Of a stretch of 64,000 nt of DNA, positions 1 to 7,262 are shown piece after piece (positions within the stretch are counted from its first letter, which is position 1; each line of letters starts with the position of its first letter). The DNA comes from Bacillus proteolyticus (lineage in GTDB: Bacteria > Bacillota > Bacilli > Bacillales > Bacillaceae_G), in contig NZ_MACH01000072.1 in the NCBI RefSeq assembly GCF_001884065.1, forward strand, positions 1-64,000, given 5' to 3'. The position numbers and the translations under genes were made by a program. The notes under the pieces were generated by a model. It was not told the origin of the DNA and did no database searches. It worked only from the letters and a program-made list of their open reading frames with translations.

Positions 1-281
1 CTGCCACCAGAACCGCTGCCACCAGAACCACTGCCATCAGAACCACTGCCACCAGAACCGCTGCCACCAGAAACGTTGCCGTCAGAACCACTATCGTCCT
101 GAGAACCATTGTTTCCTGGAGGTTTATTATTATCTTTTGAATTACCTTCTGCTAAATTATCGTTATTTTGTACAATAGCGTTTGTTATTGGGTGGAAGTT
201 CTCCGTTGCAGCATTACCAATATTTAAGCCGCTAAAAAAGGATAAAGAAAGTGTAGATGCTAAAATGAAGATTTTTGTCAT
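1..281 (-). CDS. Secreted Gly/Ser-repeat protein, 3' part missing
   Basis: This is the N-terminal 93 residues of a protein that runs off the left edge of the window. It starts at an ATG (279-281) preceded by an AGGAGG ribosome site. Residues 1-23 form a signal peptide (basic MTK, then a hydrophobic stretch ending near NAA), so the product is exported. After a short Asn/Asp-rich spacer, from about residue 60 it becomes a low-complexity run of GSGGS and GSDGS units encoded by a repeating 18-bp pattern. Such Gly/Ser stalks are common in surface or spore-surface proteins. A C-terminal sorting signal would lie outside the window, so surface anchoring is only a possibility. The repeat length probably varies between strains. 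Confidence 0.75.
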   Translation of the reverse strand, partial: MTKIFILASTLSLSFFSGLNIGNAATENFHPITNAIVQNNDNLAEGNSKDNNKPPGNNGSQDDSGSDGNVSGGSGSGGSGSDGSGSGGSGSGG

Positions 282-420
282 TGTTTTCCTCCTGAAGAAA
301 AAATTATTGTTCCATCTAAAAAATATCCCTTTTGTAATATTTCATAGGAAAAAGAGTTTTATGCAAAAAAAACTATATATAGAAAAAGGTGGTGTATTTC
401 TAAAGAGAGAAAAGAGTTAA

Positions 421-461
421 TGTAAATTCCCTACAAATAGTAGAGTGATGGAGAATTTACA
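421..461. promoter_or_regulatory. Inverted repeat upstream of the ROK kinase gene
   Basis: TGTAAATTC (421-429) is repeated in inverted form as GAATTTACA (453-461), 28 bp before the kinase start. There is no T-run after it, so an operator is more likely than a terminator. No regulator can be assigned from the sequence. Confidence 0.3.
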
Positions 462-489
462 CTCATAACAGTAGAGGAAGTGGCAACGG

Positions 490-1368
490 ATGAAAGGATA
501 TATTGCATTTGATATTGGTGGTACGCAAATTAAATATGGAATTGTTTCAGAAATAGGGGTAGTACTAATGCATAAAAAAATCCCAACAGAAATTCATTTG
601 GGAGGGGAACAAATTGTTCAAAAGCTTATATACTTATCAAAAAAGTTAATGACTGAACATGATATTTCCGGAATTGGTATTAGTACAGCCGGAATTGTTG
701 ATATTGATAAAGGAGTTATAACGGGAGGGGTGGATCATATTCCACATTATGCTGATATTTCTATTGTTGAGAGATTACAAGAAATATTAAAAGTTCCTGT
801 ATCTATTGAAAATGATGTTAATTGTGCAGCCTTTGGTGAGAAATGGAAAGGGGCTGGGAGGGGAGAAAGTGATTTTATTATGCTCACGCTTGGAACGGGG
901 ATTGGTGGAGCGATTGTTATAAATGGGGAGTTATACCGTGGACATTCGTTTGGAGCTGGGGAATGGGGGAATATGATAATAGAAGGGAAAACTTTTGAGG
1001 AGGTTGCCTCAATTTCGGGATTAATTCATCTTGTACGAAGATATAAAGGTGAAGAAGAGTGGGATGGCAAAACAATTTTTGAATTATATGATAAGGGTGA
1101 TAGTGGTGTTACTCAAGCCGTGAAGATTTTCTTTAAACATTTGGCGATTGGAATTAGTAACCTTGCTTATATTTTTAATCCGAAAATGATTATTATTGGT
1201 GGGGGAATTACTGAAAGAGGAGATGCTTTCTTAAATGAAGTGAAGGAAGAGATAGGAACATACTTAAATCAAGAGATTTATAGTAATTGTGAGATTAAAC
1301 TTGCGCAAAGCGGCAATTGTGCAGGAATGATTGGTTCCATTTACCACTTCTTACATCATCATAAGTAA
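490..1368 (+). CDS. ROK-family sugar kinase (glucokinase / beta-glucoside kinase type)
   Basis: A 292-residue cytoplasmic ATP-dependent sugar kinase of the ROK family. The N-terminal phosphate-1 motif DIGGT is at residues 8-12, the likely catalytic Asp is in END near residue 109, and the glycine-rich ATP-binding motif GTGIGG is near 135-140. The zinc-binding CxCGxxGC signature of classical ROK glucokinases is missing from the GAGEWGN region. In this respect it resembles the beta-glucoside-kinase-like subgroup, so the substrate could be glucose or a phosphorylatable glycoside. It stands alone between the secreted protein and the Ter cluster, with no transporter beside it. The ATG follows a GAGGAAG ribosome site. 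Confidence 0.8.
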   Translation: MKGYIAFDIGGTQIKYGIVSEIGVVLMHKKIPTEIHLGGEQIVQKLIYLSKKLMTEHDISGIGISTAGIVDIDKGVITGGVDHIPHYADISIVERLQEILKVPVSIENDVNCAAFGEKWKGAGRGESDFIMLTLGTGIGGAIVINGELYRGHSFGAGEWGNMIIEGKTFEEVASISGLIHLVRRYKGEEEWDGKTIFELYDKGDSGVTQAVKIFFKHLAIGISNLAYIFNPKMIIIGGGITERGDAFLNEVKEEIGTYLNQEIYSNCEIKLAQSGNCAGMIGSIYHFLHHHK

Positions 1369-1393
1369 ATTATATGGATGTTTTCATATAATT
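1368..1393. terminator. Small perfect inverted repeat after the kinase gene
   Basis: AATTATATG (1368-1376) and CATATAATT (1385-1393) form a 9-bp perfect stem with an 8-nt loop. There is no strong T-run. It could be a weak terminator or an operator for the TerD gene that follows. Confidence 0.35.
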
Positions 1394-1496
1394 GAGAATT
1401 TATCCTTTTTCTCACTAGATAAATAATGCTACAATATAAGAGAAGAATACAATATTTTCCGATTCGGAAAATGCTTTGTAGAAAGGAAGAAACTTC

Positions 1497-2093
1497 ATGC
1501 CTATTATTTTAGAAAAAGGACAAAAGATCGATTTAACGAAAGGACAACCGAGAGTGGCAAAACTGCAGGTTGGCTTGGGCTGGGATCCAATTGGGCAATC
1601 AGGTGGTTTTCTGTCTTCTTTATTTGGAAGTAAACCAAATGTAGATTGTGATGCATCTGTTGTTATGTTAGAAGGAGATCGTTTTTTAAACAAAAATGAT
1701 CTAGTTTATTTTGGCAACAAACTTTCTACTTGTGGTAGTATCATTCATTCAGGAGATAATTTAACAGGTGAAGGTGCTGGTGATGACGAAACAATTTTCG
1801 TAGAATTACATAAAGTTCCGAGCCGTATTAATCGTTTAGTATTCGTTGTAAATATCTATGACTGTGTAAATCGTCGTCAAGATTTTGGAATGATTCGCAA
1901 TGCATATATTCGTATTCAAAACCCACAAACAGGTGAAGAATTAGCACGTTATAACTTGTCAGATAATTACGCTGGCAAAATGACTTTAATTGCAGGGGAA
2001 ATGTATCGAGACGGAAACGAATGGAAGTTTTCAGCAGTTGGAGAAGGAACGCAAGATAAAAACTTAAGTGAGATTGTATCACGTTACCAATAA
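1497..2093 (+). CDS. yceC: TerD-family stress protein, divergent paralogue (YceC-like)
   Basis: A 198-residue cytoplasmic TerD-domain protein, first of three tandem paralogues and head of the Ter cluster. TerD domains are Ca2+-binding beta-sandwiches linked to tellurite, metal and envelope stress. The N-terminal KGQKIDLTKG, LGWDP and TGEGAGDDET motifs are clear. It is the most divergent copy: the aspartate-rich loop seen as DFDLD in its neighbours reads VDCDAS here, preceded by an insertion with GGFLSSLFGS. That suggests altered metal binding. The ATG has an AAAGGAAG ribosome site. The gene order yceC-D-E-F-G-H matches B. subtilis, where the operon is under stress sigma factors; I could not identify such a promoter with confidence here. 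Confidence 0.85.
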   Translation: MPIILEKGQKIDLTKGQPRVAKLQVGLGWDPIGQSGGFLSSLFGSKPNVDCDASVVMLEGDRFLNKNDLVYFGNKLSTCGSIIHSGDNLTGEGAGDDETIFVELHKVPSRINRLVFVVNIYDCVNRRQDFGMIRNAYIRIQNPQTGEELARYNLSDNYAGKMTLIAGEMYRDGNEWKFSAVGEGTQDKNLSEIVSRYQ

Positions 2094-2116
2094 GATAAAC
2101 CAAGGAGGAATTGTAT

Positions 2117-2701
2117 ATGGCATCAATTTCATTGAAAAAAGGACAAAAGGTAGACTTAACAAAAACAAACCCAGGTCTTTCGAAAGTTCTTGTAGGACTT
2201 GGTTGGGATACGAATCGTTATGACGGACAAAGCGATTTCGATTTAGATGTTAGTATCTTCTTAGTAGGTGCTAACGGTAAAGTTTCAGGAGCAGAGGATT
2301 TCGTTTTCTATAATAATCCAAAAGGTGCGAATGGTGCTGTAGAGCATTTAGGAGATAACCGTACAGGTGAAGGTGAAGGCGACGATGAAACAATTAAAAT
2401 AGACTTAAAAAATGTTCCTGCACATATCGAACGTATTTGCTTCACAATCACAATTTATGAAGGTGAAGGCCGTAGCCAAAACTTCGGACAAGTTTCTAAC
2501 TCTTTCGTACGCATTATGGATGAAGAAAAGAATGCAGAATTAATTCGTTACGATTTAGGAGAAGATTTCTCTATTGAAACTGCAGTAGTAGTAAGTGAAT
2601 TATACCGTCACGCAGGTGAGTGGAAATTCAATGCAATCGGAAGTGGATTCCAAGGTGGATTAGGTTCTCTATGTAATAACTTTGGTTTAGATGTAGAGTA
2701 A
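2117..2701 (+). CDS. yceD: TerD-family stress protein (YceD-like)
   Basis: A 194-residue canonical TerD-domain protein. It has [10 protein letters not shown] near residue 30, the acidic metal-binding loop DFDLD just after it, and the [11 protein letters not shown] motif in the middle. The family binds Ca2+ and acts in tellurite and general stress resistance by an unresolved mechanism. The ATG at 2117 is preferred over an in-frame TTG six bases upstream because AGGAGG at 2103-2108 is correctly spaced only for the ATG. It lies 23 bp after the first TerD gene and is followed by a terminator-like hairpin, so transcription into the next gene may be partial. Confidence 0.9.
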   Translation: MASISLKKGQKVDLTKTNPGLSKVLVGLGWDTNRYDGQSDFDLDVSIFLVGANGKVSGAEDFVFYNNPKGANGAVEHLGDNRTGEGEGDDETIKIDLKNVPAHIERICFTITIYEGEGRSQNFGQVSNSFVRIMDEEKNAELIRYDLGEDFSIETAVVVSELYRHAGEWKFNAIGSGFQGGLGSLCNNFGLDVE

Positions 2702-2708
2702 TAGACTT

Positions 2709-2754
2709 ATATATCCATCAGTGAAATGTATATTTACTGATGGATATATTTTTT
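2709..2754 (+). terminator. Intra-cluster terminator or attenuator
   Basis: A 13-bp stem (TATATCCATCAGT pairing with ACTGATGGATATA) is followed by TTTTTT. It sits between the second and third TerD genes and may reduce read-through within the Ter cluster. Confidence 0.75.
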
Positions 2755-2781
2755 GAAATTAAAATATAGAGGTGAATATGC

Positions 2782-3360
2782 ATGGTTATTCAATTACAAA
2801 AAGGACAGAAAATTGATTTAGCTAAAACAAGCCCAGGTTTATCAAGAGCGGTAATTGGTCTTGGATGGGATATTAAATCTTATGATGGTGGATCTGATTT
2901 CGATTTAGATGCATCTGCCTTTTTATTAGATGCGAACGGGAAATGTACGAAGGAAACTGATTTTATTTTCTATAATAATTTACAGTCTCCTTGTGAATCA
3001 GTTTTACATACAGGAGATAACCGTACAGGTGAAGGTGACGGTGATGATGAGCAACTTGTTGTAGATTTGAAAAAGGTTCCAGCAGATGTTCATAAAATTG
3101 CTATTACAGTTACAATTTATGATGGTGAAGGTCGTAATCAAAACTTTGGACAGGTTGCAAATGCATTCGTTCGTTTAGCAAATGAAGAAACAAACGAAGA
3201 AGTTCTTCGTTTTGATTTAGGGGAAGATTTCTCCATTGAAACAGCAGTTGTCTTTTGTGAATTATACCGTCATAATGGACAGTGGAAGTTTAATGCAGTA
3301 GGAAGTGGTTTCCAAGGTGGCTTAGGTGCGCTTGTAAGAGCGTATGGCTTGGATGCATAA
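2782..3360 (+). CDS. yceE: TerD-family stress protein (YceE-like)
   Basis: A 192-residue TerD-domain protein, the third paralogue. It shares with YceD the LGWDIKSYDGG region, the DFDLD loop, NRTGEGDGDDE, and the C-terminal ELYRHNGQWKFNAVGSGFQGG stretch, so these two copies are clearly closer to each other than to the first one. The start ATG at 2782 follows an AGAGGTGA ribosome site. The predicted role is metal (Ca2+)-dependent stress protection together with TerC and TelA encoded downstream. A terminator follows directly. Confidence 0.9.
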   Translation: MVIQLQKGQKIDLAKTSPGLSRAVIGLGWDIKSYDGGSDFDLDASAFLLDANGKCTKETDFIFYNNLQSPCESVLHTGDNRTGEGDGDDEQLVVDLKKVPADVHKIAITVTIYDGEGRNQNFGQVANAFVRLANEETNEEVLRFDLGEDFSIETAVVFCELYRHNGQWKFNAVGSGFQGGLGALVRAYGLDA

Positions 3361-3362
3361 GA

Positions 3363-3390
3363 AGGGAAACGACATTCGTTTCCTTTTTTT
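3363..3390 (+). terminator. Rho-independent terminator after third TerD gene
   Basis: The stem GGAAACGA / TCGTTTCC with a CAT loop is followed by seven T residues, 43 bp before terC. Confidence 0.75.
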
Positions 3391-3433
3391 GACCTTTCTA
3401 TAAATCTAGCAAAGAATAGGGGATAAAGGTAAG

Positions 3434-4225
3434 ATGAGTATTTTGCAAGGAATCCTTGATACGTATGCTCAGTTTTTTGACTTGGACATGTGGATTAAAG
3501 TGTTGCAAGATCCAGTATCTTGGGGATTAATCGGTACACTTGTTGTACTTGAAGGGTTACTATCTGCTGATAACGCACTTGTGTTAGCGGTAATGGTAAA
3601 ACACCTTCCGGAAGAGAAACGTAAAAAAGCATTATTCTATGGACTTATTGGAGCGTATGTATTCCGATTTATCGCGATTGGAATTGGAATGTACTTAATT
3701 AAATTAGCATGGGTAAAAGTGTTAGGTGCACTTTACTTAGCTTGGCTTTCAATTAAATACTTCATTGATAAACGAAAAGGTAATGCAGAAGAAGAGGAAG
3801 CTGATGGTATGAACCAAAATAGTATTCTCTTCAGAATGTTCGGTGTTTTCTGGGGAACGGTGGCGATGGTTGAATTAATGGATATCGCGTTCTCTGTAGA
3901 TAGCGTACTTGCTGCGTTTGGTGTATCGAATGAAGTTTGGATTTTACTATTAGGTGGAATGCTCGGTATTTTAATGATGCGTGGTATCGCTGGCGTATTT
4001 TTAAAATTGTTAGAGCGTATTCCAGAACTTGAAACGACAGCCTATATTTTAATCTTAATTATTGCAGTAAAAATGCTACTGTCTGTTATTCATATTGAAG
4101 TAAGTCATACAGCGTTCTTTATTATTTTAGTTGTAGCGTTTGGAGCAACATTTATACTTCACTACATGAAGAATTCTGGACAAGCTAAAGAAGAAGTTGC
4201 AGCTACTAAAAATGAACATAAATAA
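3434..4225 (+). CDS. yceF: TerC-family integral membrane protein (YceF-like)
   Basis: A 263-residue polytopic membrane protein with about seven hydrophobic segments and a charged cytoplasmic loop (KRKGNAEEEEAD) near residue 115-127. The two family motifs, EGLLSADNALVLA near residue 41 and MDIAFSVDSVLAAFGV near 148, carry the conserved membrane acidic residues. TerC proteins work with TerD proteins in tellurite resistance. In Bacillus, relatives have been linked to Mn2+ export and metalation of secreted enzymes, so metal efflux is a reasonable expectation but not shown here. It has a hairpin terminator on either side, so it may have its own promoter. Confidence 0.9.
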   Translation: MSILQGILDTYAQFFDLDMWIKVLQDPVSWGLIGTLVVLEGLLSADNALVLAVMVKHLPEEKRKKALFYGLIGAYVFRFIAIGIGMYLIKLAWVKVLGALYLAWLSIKYFIDKRKGNAEEEEADGMNQNSILFRMFGVFWGTVAMVELMDIAFSVDSVLAAFGVSNEVWILLLGGMLGILMMRGIAGVFLKLLERIPELETTAYILILIIAVKMLLSVIHIEVSHTAFFIILVVAFGATFILHYMKNSGQAKEEVAATKNEHK

Positions 4226-4229
4226 TTGA

Positions 4230-4265
4230 AATGGGTTTGCTCGTTATGCGAGCGCCCATTTTTTA
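4230..4265 (+). terminator. Terminator after terC
   Basis: The imperfect GC-rich hairpin around TGCTCG-TTAT-GCGAGC, extended by ATGGG/CCCAT, is followed by TTTTTT. Confidence 0.75.
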
Positions 4266-4335
4266 TAACTAAAAATAGTTTATAATAGAAGAGAGACTTT
4301 ATAAAAAACGTAAATGTTTTTGGGGGTGAACTGTT

Positions 4336-5967
4336 GTGTTTTCACGTTTTACACTTCAACCATGCGCATTAAAAGAAGAATCAGATTTAAAGCAATTTGA
4401 AGCGCTTTTAGAAAAACGTCCACAATATGAACTGACAGAGAATGAGATGAAATTTAGTTATATAGCAACTCGTATTCTTGGTGTTCCCAATGATGTAGAT
4501 GAATATTTCAATGAGTTATTTGATTATAGTGAAGCAAAAGGGATCGAGGTTTTGCATGAACAAAATTTAAATAAGGTAATTGATCCCGAAAAACTGCGCC
4601 ATATTCAAGAAGTTTTTACATTACATCAAGAAGCACCGAATGGACTTACAGTAAATAGACTTGTAGCCCATTTGTCTGGAAAACAACTATTACCGCAAGT
4701 AGACAATCCTGACTTACAGCATTATATACATACGACGTTTATTTCGGTATTAAAATTGTATGAAAAACAACATAATCAATCTTTAAAAACAGAAGGGTTC
4801 CGTCGTTTCTTAATCGATATGATTAAATTAAGTGAAAATTACGTAACGAAGTGGTTCTCTACGATTAATTATAAGAAACAAATGCCGCGTATCGTTTGGT
4901 ACGGTGATGCGACGGAGAGTCGTATATATTTCTTATACTTTATTATTATGCTCGGCTGCGATGTGCTTTATTATCACCCTGAAGGAAAAGATGGGTTTGA
5001 GAATATAGATGAGGAAGGAAGGACTTTTGTCGTATCTCATTCGGGCCGTATTTCATTGGAATCATTTCCCGATCGGCGTCGTGAGCGCGTCGCAACAGTA
5101 GCTTATCAAGCTTCAAAAGAAATCGAGCAAGTACTTCACCACGATAATTCACTGCTGTACAAGCCGTGGCAATTCCGTTCATATACACCTGTAGCACGTA
5201 CATTAAAAACAACATATGATGAACTCTTTTTAATTACGAAAGAAAAGGCATTTGTACGCCCAACCTTCTTTGTTGAAAACAAGCATATTTATATTCCTTC
5301 TTTATTTGCAAAAATATCAGGTGTGTCAAAGAATGATAAAGAATATTTTCAACGATTAAAGGCTGTTACATCATTTGATAACAGTTTATTAATTAATACA
5401 TTTCCGTTTACGAAAGAACAAAAAGCGAATTTCCAATATCATTATCGAGATGCATTGGACCGCGGGGGAAAATTACATCCAGATTTAATTATGAATAGTC
5501 ATTGGTGGCCACATAAACGTTTACCAGAAGGTTTACAACATGGTATTGCAGAGGCAATCATTCATACGTGCGAAAGTGAAATGTGTAAACCAATTGCGAA
5601 AGAGACGAAACAAGATGTAGCACTGTATGTTTTTGCACAGCTTTCTCAAATCCCACCGAACATTTTAGAGCAACTTGAGAAATTTGATTATTCGCAAGAA
5701 GTACCGAAAATTGTTATATTTAATAATGAGAAGAGCGGAGAATTAAGCCGTTCTGATGCTGTTTTATTATTGTTTTTAAATCAAATTGGAGTAGATGTAT
5801 TCCACTTCAATCCAACGGGGAGAAACGATATTGAACCGTATATTGAAGTAGGAGCATTTGATTCACATTGGCTTGAAGAAGTTAATTTCGACCTTGAGTT
5901 TCATGGTTCATCAGCCTATAAAAATTTATCACAAACAATAAAAGGACTATTTCGTCCATTTTTATAA
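4336..5967 (+). CDS. yceG: YceG-type component of the Ter stress cluster
   Basis: A 543-residue soluble protein of the YceG family, which occurs almost only next to TerD/TerC/TelA genes. Comparative genomics proposed that it is part of a biosynthetic module making a nucleoside-like metabolite; no enzyme activity is proven. The protein appears to hold two similar alpha/beta halves. Segments such as RIVWYGDATESRIYFLYF (about residue 188) and KIVIFNNEKSGELSRSDA (about 458) occupy comparable positions, and each is followed by a VLYYHP- or VFHFNP-type motif. The start is GTG at 4336 behind a GGGGGTG ribosome site. It is spaced 18 bp from telA and certainly co-transcribed with it. Confidence 0.8.
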   Translation: MFSRFTLQPCALKEESDLKQFEALLEKRPQYELTENEMKFSYIATRILGVPNDVDEYFNELFDYSEAKGIEVLHEQNLNKVIDPEKLRHIQEVFTLHQEAPNGLTVNRLVAHLSGKQLLPQVDNPDLQHYIHTTFISVLKLYEKQHNQSLKTEGFRRFLIDMIKLSENYVTKWFSTINYKKQMPRIVWYGDATESRIYFLYFIIMLGCDVLYYHPEGKDGFENIDEEGRTFVVSHSGRISLESFPDRRRERVATVAYQASKEIEQVLHHDNSLLYKPWQFRSYTPVARTLKTTYDELFLITKEKAFVRPTFFVENKHIYIPSLFAKISGVSKNDKEYFQRLKAVTSFDNSLLINTFPFTKEQKANFQYHYRDALDRGGKLHPDLIMNSHWWPHKRLPEGLQHGIAEAIIHTCESEMCKPIAKETKQDVALYVFAQLSQIPPNILEQLEKFDYSQEVPKIVIFNNEKSGELSRSDAVLLLFLNQIGVDVFHFNPTGRNDIEPYIEVGAFDSHWLEEVNFDLEFHGSSAYKNLSQTIKGLFRPFL

Positions 5968-5985
5968 GGAAAGGGAGAATACCAT

Positions 5986-7068
5986 ATGAATAACCCAGTC
6001 GTACTAGATTCGAAAACAGAACTAAATGAGCAAACTGCACAAGATGTTCGTTTACAACTTAGACAAGATGCGGAAGTGCAACGTATTTATAATGCGGTAG
6101 ATATTAAAGATCAATTAGAATTAATCGAGCTTGGAAAAGAACCATCTATGGAAATTTCACGTTTCGCTGATCAAATTTTACATACAATGTCTTTATCAAA
6201 AATAGAAGACTCTGGTGAATTATTAAAACAGCTTGGTAAAATTATGGACAGATTTGATAGCAAAGACTTTGCGGAAGAGAAAAGTGGTTTCTTCTCACGC
6301 ATGTTCAAAAAAGCAGATAAAATGATCGAACAAATCTTTAGTAAGTATCAGACAATGGGTCGCGAAATGGATAAAGTATACGTAGAGATTACGAAGTATC
6401 AAGATGAAATGAAAAAATCAATTGGTACATTAGATGGCCTGTATGAGCAAAACTTAAAGTATTATTTAGATTTAGAAAAATACGTAGTAGCAGGGGAAAT
6501 GTTATTAGAACGTTTAAATACAGAGTTAGTTCCGATGTACGAAGAGCGCATACGTAATAATGATCAGTTAGCAGGTATCGAATTAGAATCGCTTAAAAAC
6601 TCTGTTGAAATTTTAGAACAACGTATTGATGACTTAGAAAAAGCACGTATGGTTGCTCTATTAACAGCGCCACAAATTCGTATGATTCAACGCGGTAACA
6701 ATAAATTAATCGGTAAAATCAATACAGCATTTATTACAACGATTCCTATCTTTAAAAATGGTATTATTCAAGCCGTAAATGCAAAACGTCAAAAGCTGGT
6801 TGCAGACTCTATGGCGGAACTTGATCGTCGTACAAATGAATTACTTAAGAAAAATGCACAAAATATCGCGACTCAAAGTGTGGAAGTGGCGAGATTATCA
6901 GGTTCTTCTAGTATTAAGATGGAAACACTTGAGGAGACTTGGAACATTATTTCAAGAGGTATGCAAGAAACACAACAAATTGAAGAACAAAATAAACGTG
7001 AGCGTGAAGAAAGCCGTAAGCGTATGGCTGCATTAACAGAGAACATCAAAAAAGAATTACAAGGCTAA
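5986..7068 (+). CDS. yceH: Toxic anion resistance protein TelA (YceH-like)
   Basis: A 360-residue soluble, highly helical protein of the TelA/KlaA family, tied to resistance to tellurite and membrane-active antimicrobials. Long amphipathic helices with coiled-coil character run through most of it, including the charged C-terminal tail from about residue 320. The ATG has an AAGGGAG ribosome site. It is the last gene of the Ter cluster. Its TAA stop codon (7066-7068) lies inside what looks like the left target-site repeat of a bcr1-type element, so the present 3' end may have been set by that insertion. Confidence 0.88.
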   Translation: MNNPVVLDSKTELNEQTAQDVRLQLRQDAEVQRIYNAVDIKDQLELIELGKEPSMEISRFADQILHTMSLSKIEDSGELLKQLGKIMDRFDSKDFAEEKSGFFSRMFKKADKMIEQIFSKYQTMGREMDKVYVEITKYQDEMKKSIGTLDGLYEQNLKYYLDLEKYVVAGEMLLERLNTELVPMYEERIRNNDQLAGIELESLKNSVEILEQRIDDLEKARMVALLTAPQIRMIQRGNNKLIGKINTAFITTIPIFKNGIIQAVNAKRQKLVADSMAELDRRTNELLKKNAQNIATQSVEVARLSGSSSIKMETLEETWNIISRGMQETQQIEEQNKREREESRKRMAALTENIKKELQG

Positions 7069-7223
7069 AGTGAAACTTTAATCAGTGGGGGTTTTGTTCA
7101 TCCCCACTGATTATTAGCCTTCACCAATCGGGCGTTTACGGGCAGCCCCAATCCCACCTAACCTCTTTGCTCCAGCCGAATTTTGAGGTGGGAGTTTTAC
7201 TGCCTGGCAAATAGCGGGGTAAA
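7065..7223 (+). repeat. bcr1-like repeat element, copy A (full length)
   Basis: An element of about 150 bp that begins GTGAAACTTTAATCAGTGGGGG and ends with GGCAAATAGCGGG. It is flanked by CTAAA (7065-7069) and GTAAA (7219-7223), which look like decayed copies of a 5-bp ATAAA target-site duplication. It contains two internal hairpins (CAGTGGGG/CCCCACTG and CCCACCT/AGGTGGG). The same element recurs in this window near 17.5, 20.6, 43.9 and 54.4 kb. The bcr1 family is known from the B. cereus group as a mobile, transcribed repeat. Confidence 0.8.
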
Positions 7224-7224
7224 T

Positions 7225-7262
7225 GAAAAGGCAATGAGGAATATTCCTCATTGCCTTTTATT
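7225..7262. terminator. Bidirectional terminator
   Basis: AAAAGGCAATGAGGAA pairs with TTCCTCATTGCCTTTT, with A and T tracts on either side. It can serve both telA/bcr1 transcription and the convergent Ca2+-ATPase gene, whose stop codon overlaps it. Confidence 0.85.

Noticed and set aside
1-100. Short tandem repeats that might look like a CRISPR array
   Set aside because: The units are 18-bp Gly/Ser codons in frame on the minus strand, without unique spacers of constant length.
109-420. 103-codon plus-strand frame over the secreted protein
   Set aside because: It is antisense to the signal-peptide gene, has no ribosome site and ends in low-complexity DNA.
1497-7068. Ter cluster as a recently acquired resistance island
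   Set aside because: Codon usage and base composition look like the neighbours, there are no integrase or att-like sites, and the same gene order is chromosomal in B. subtilis.
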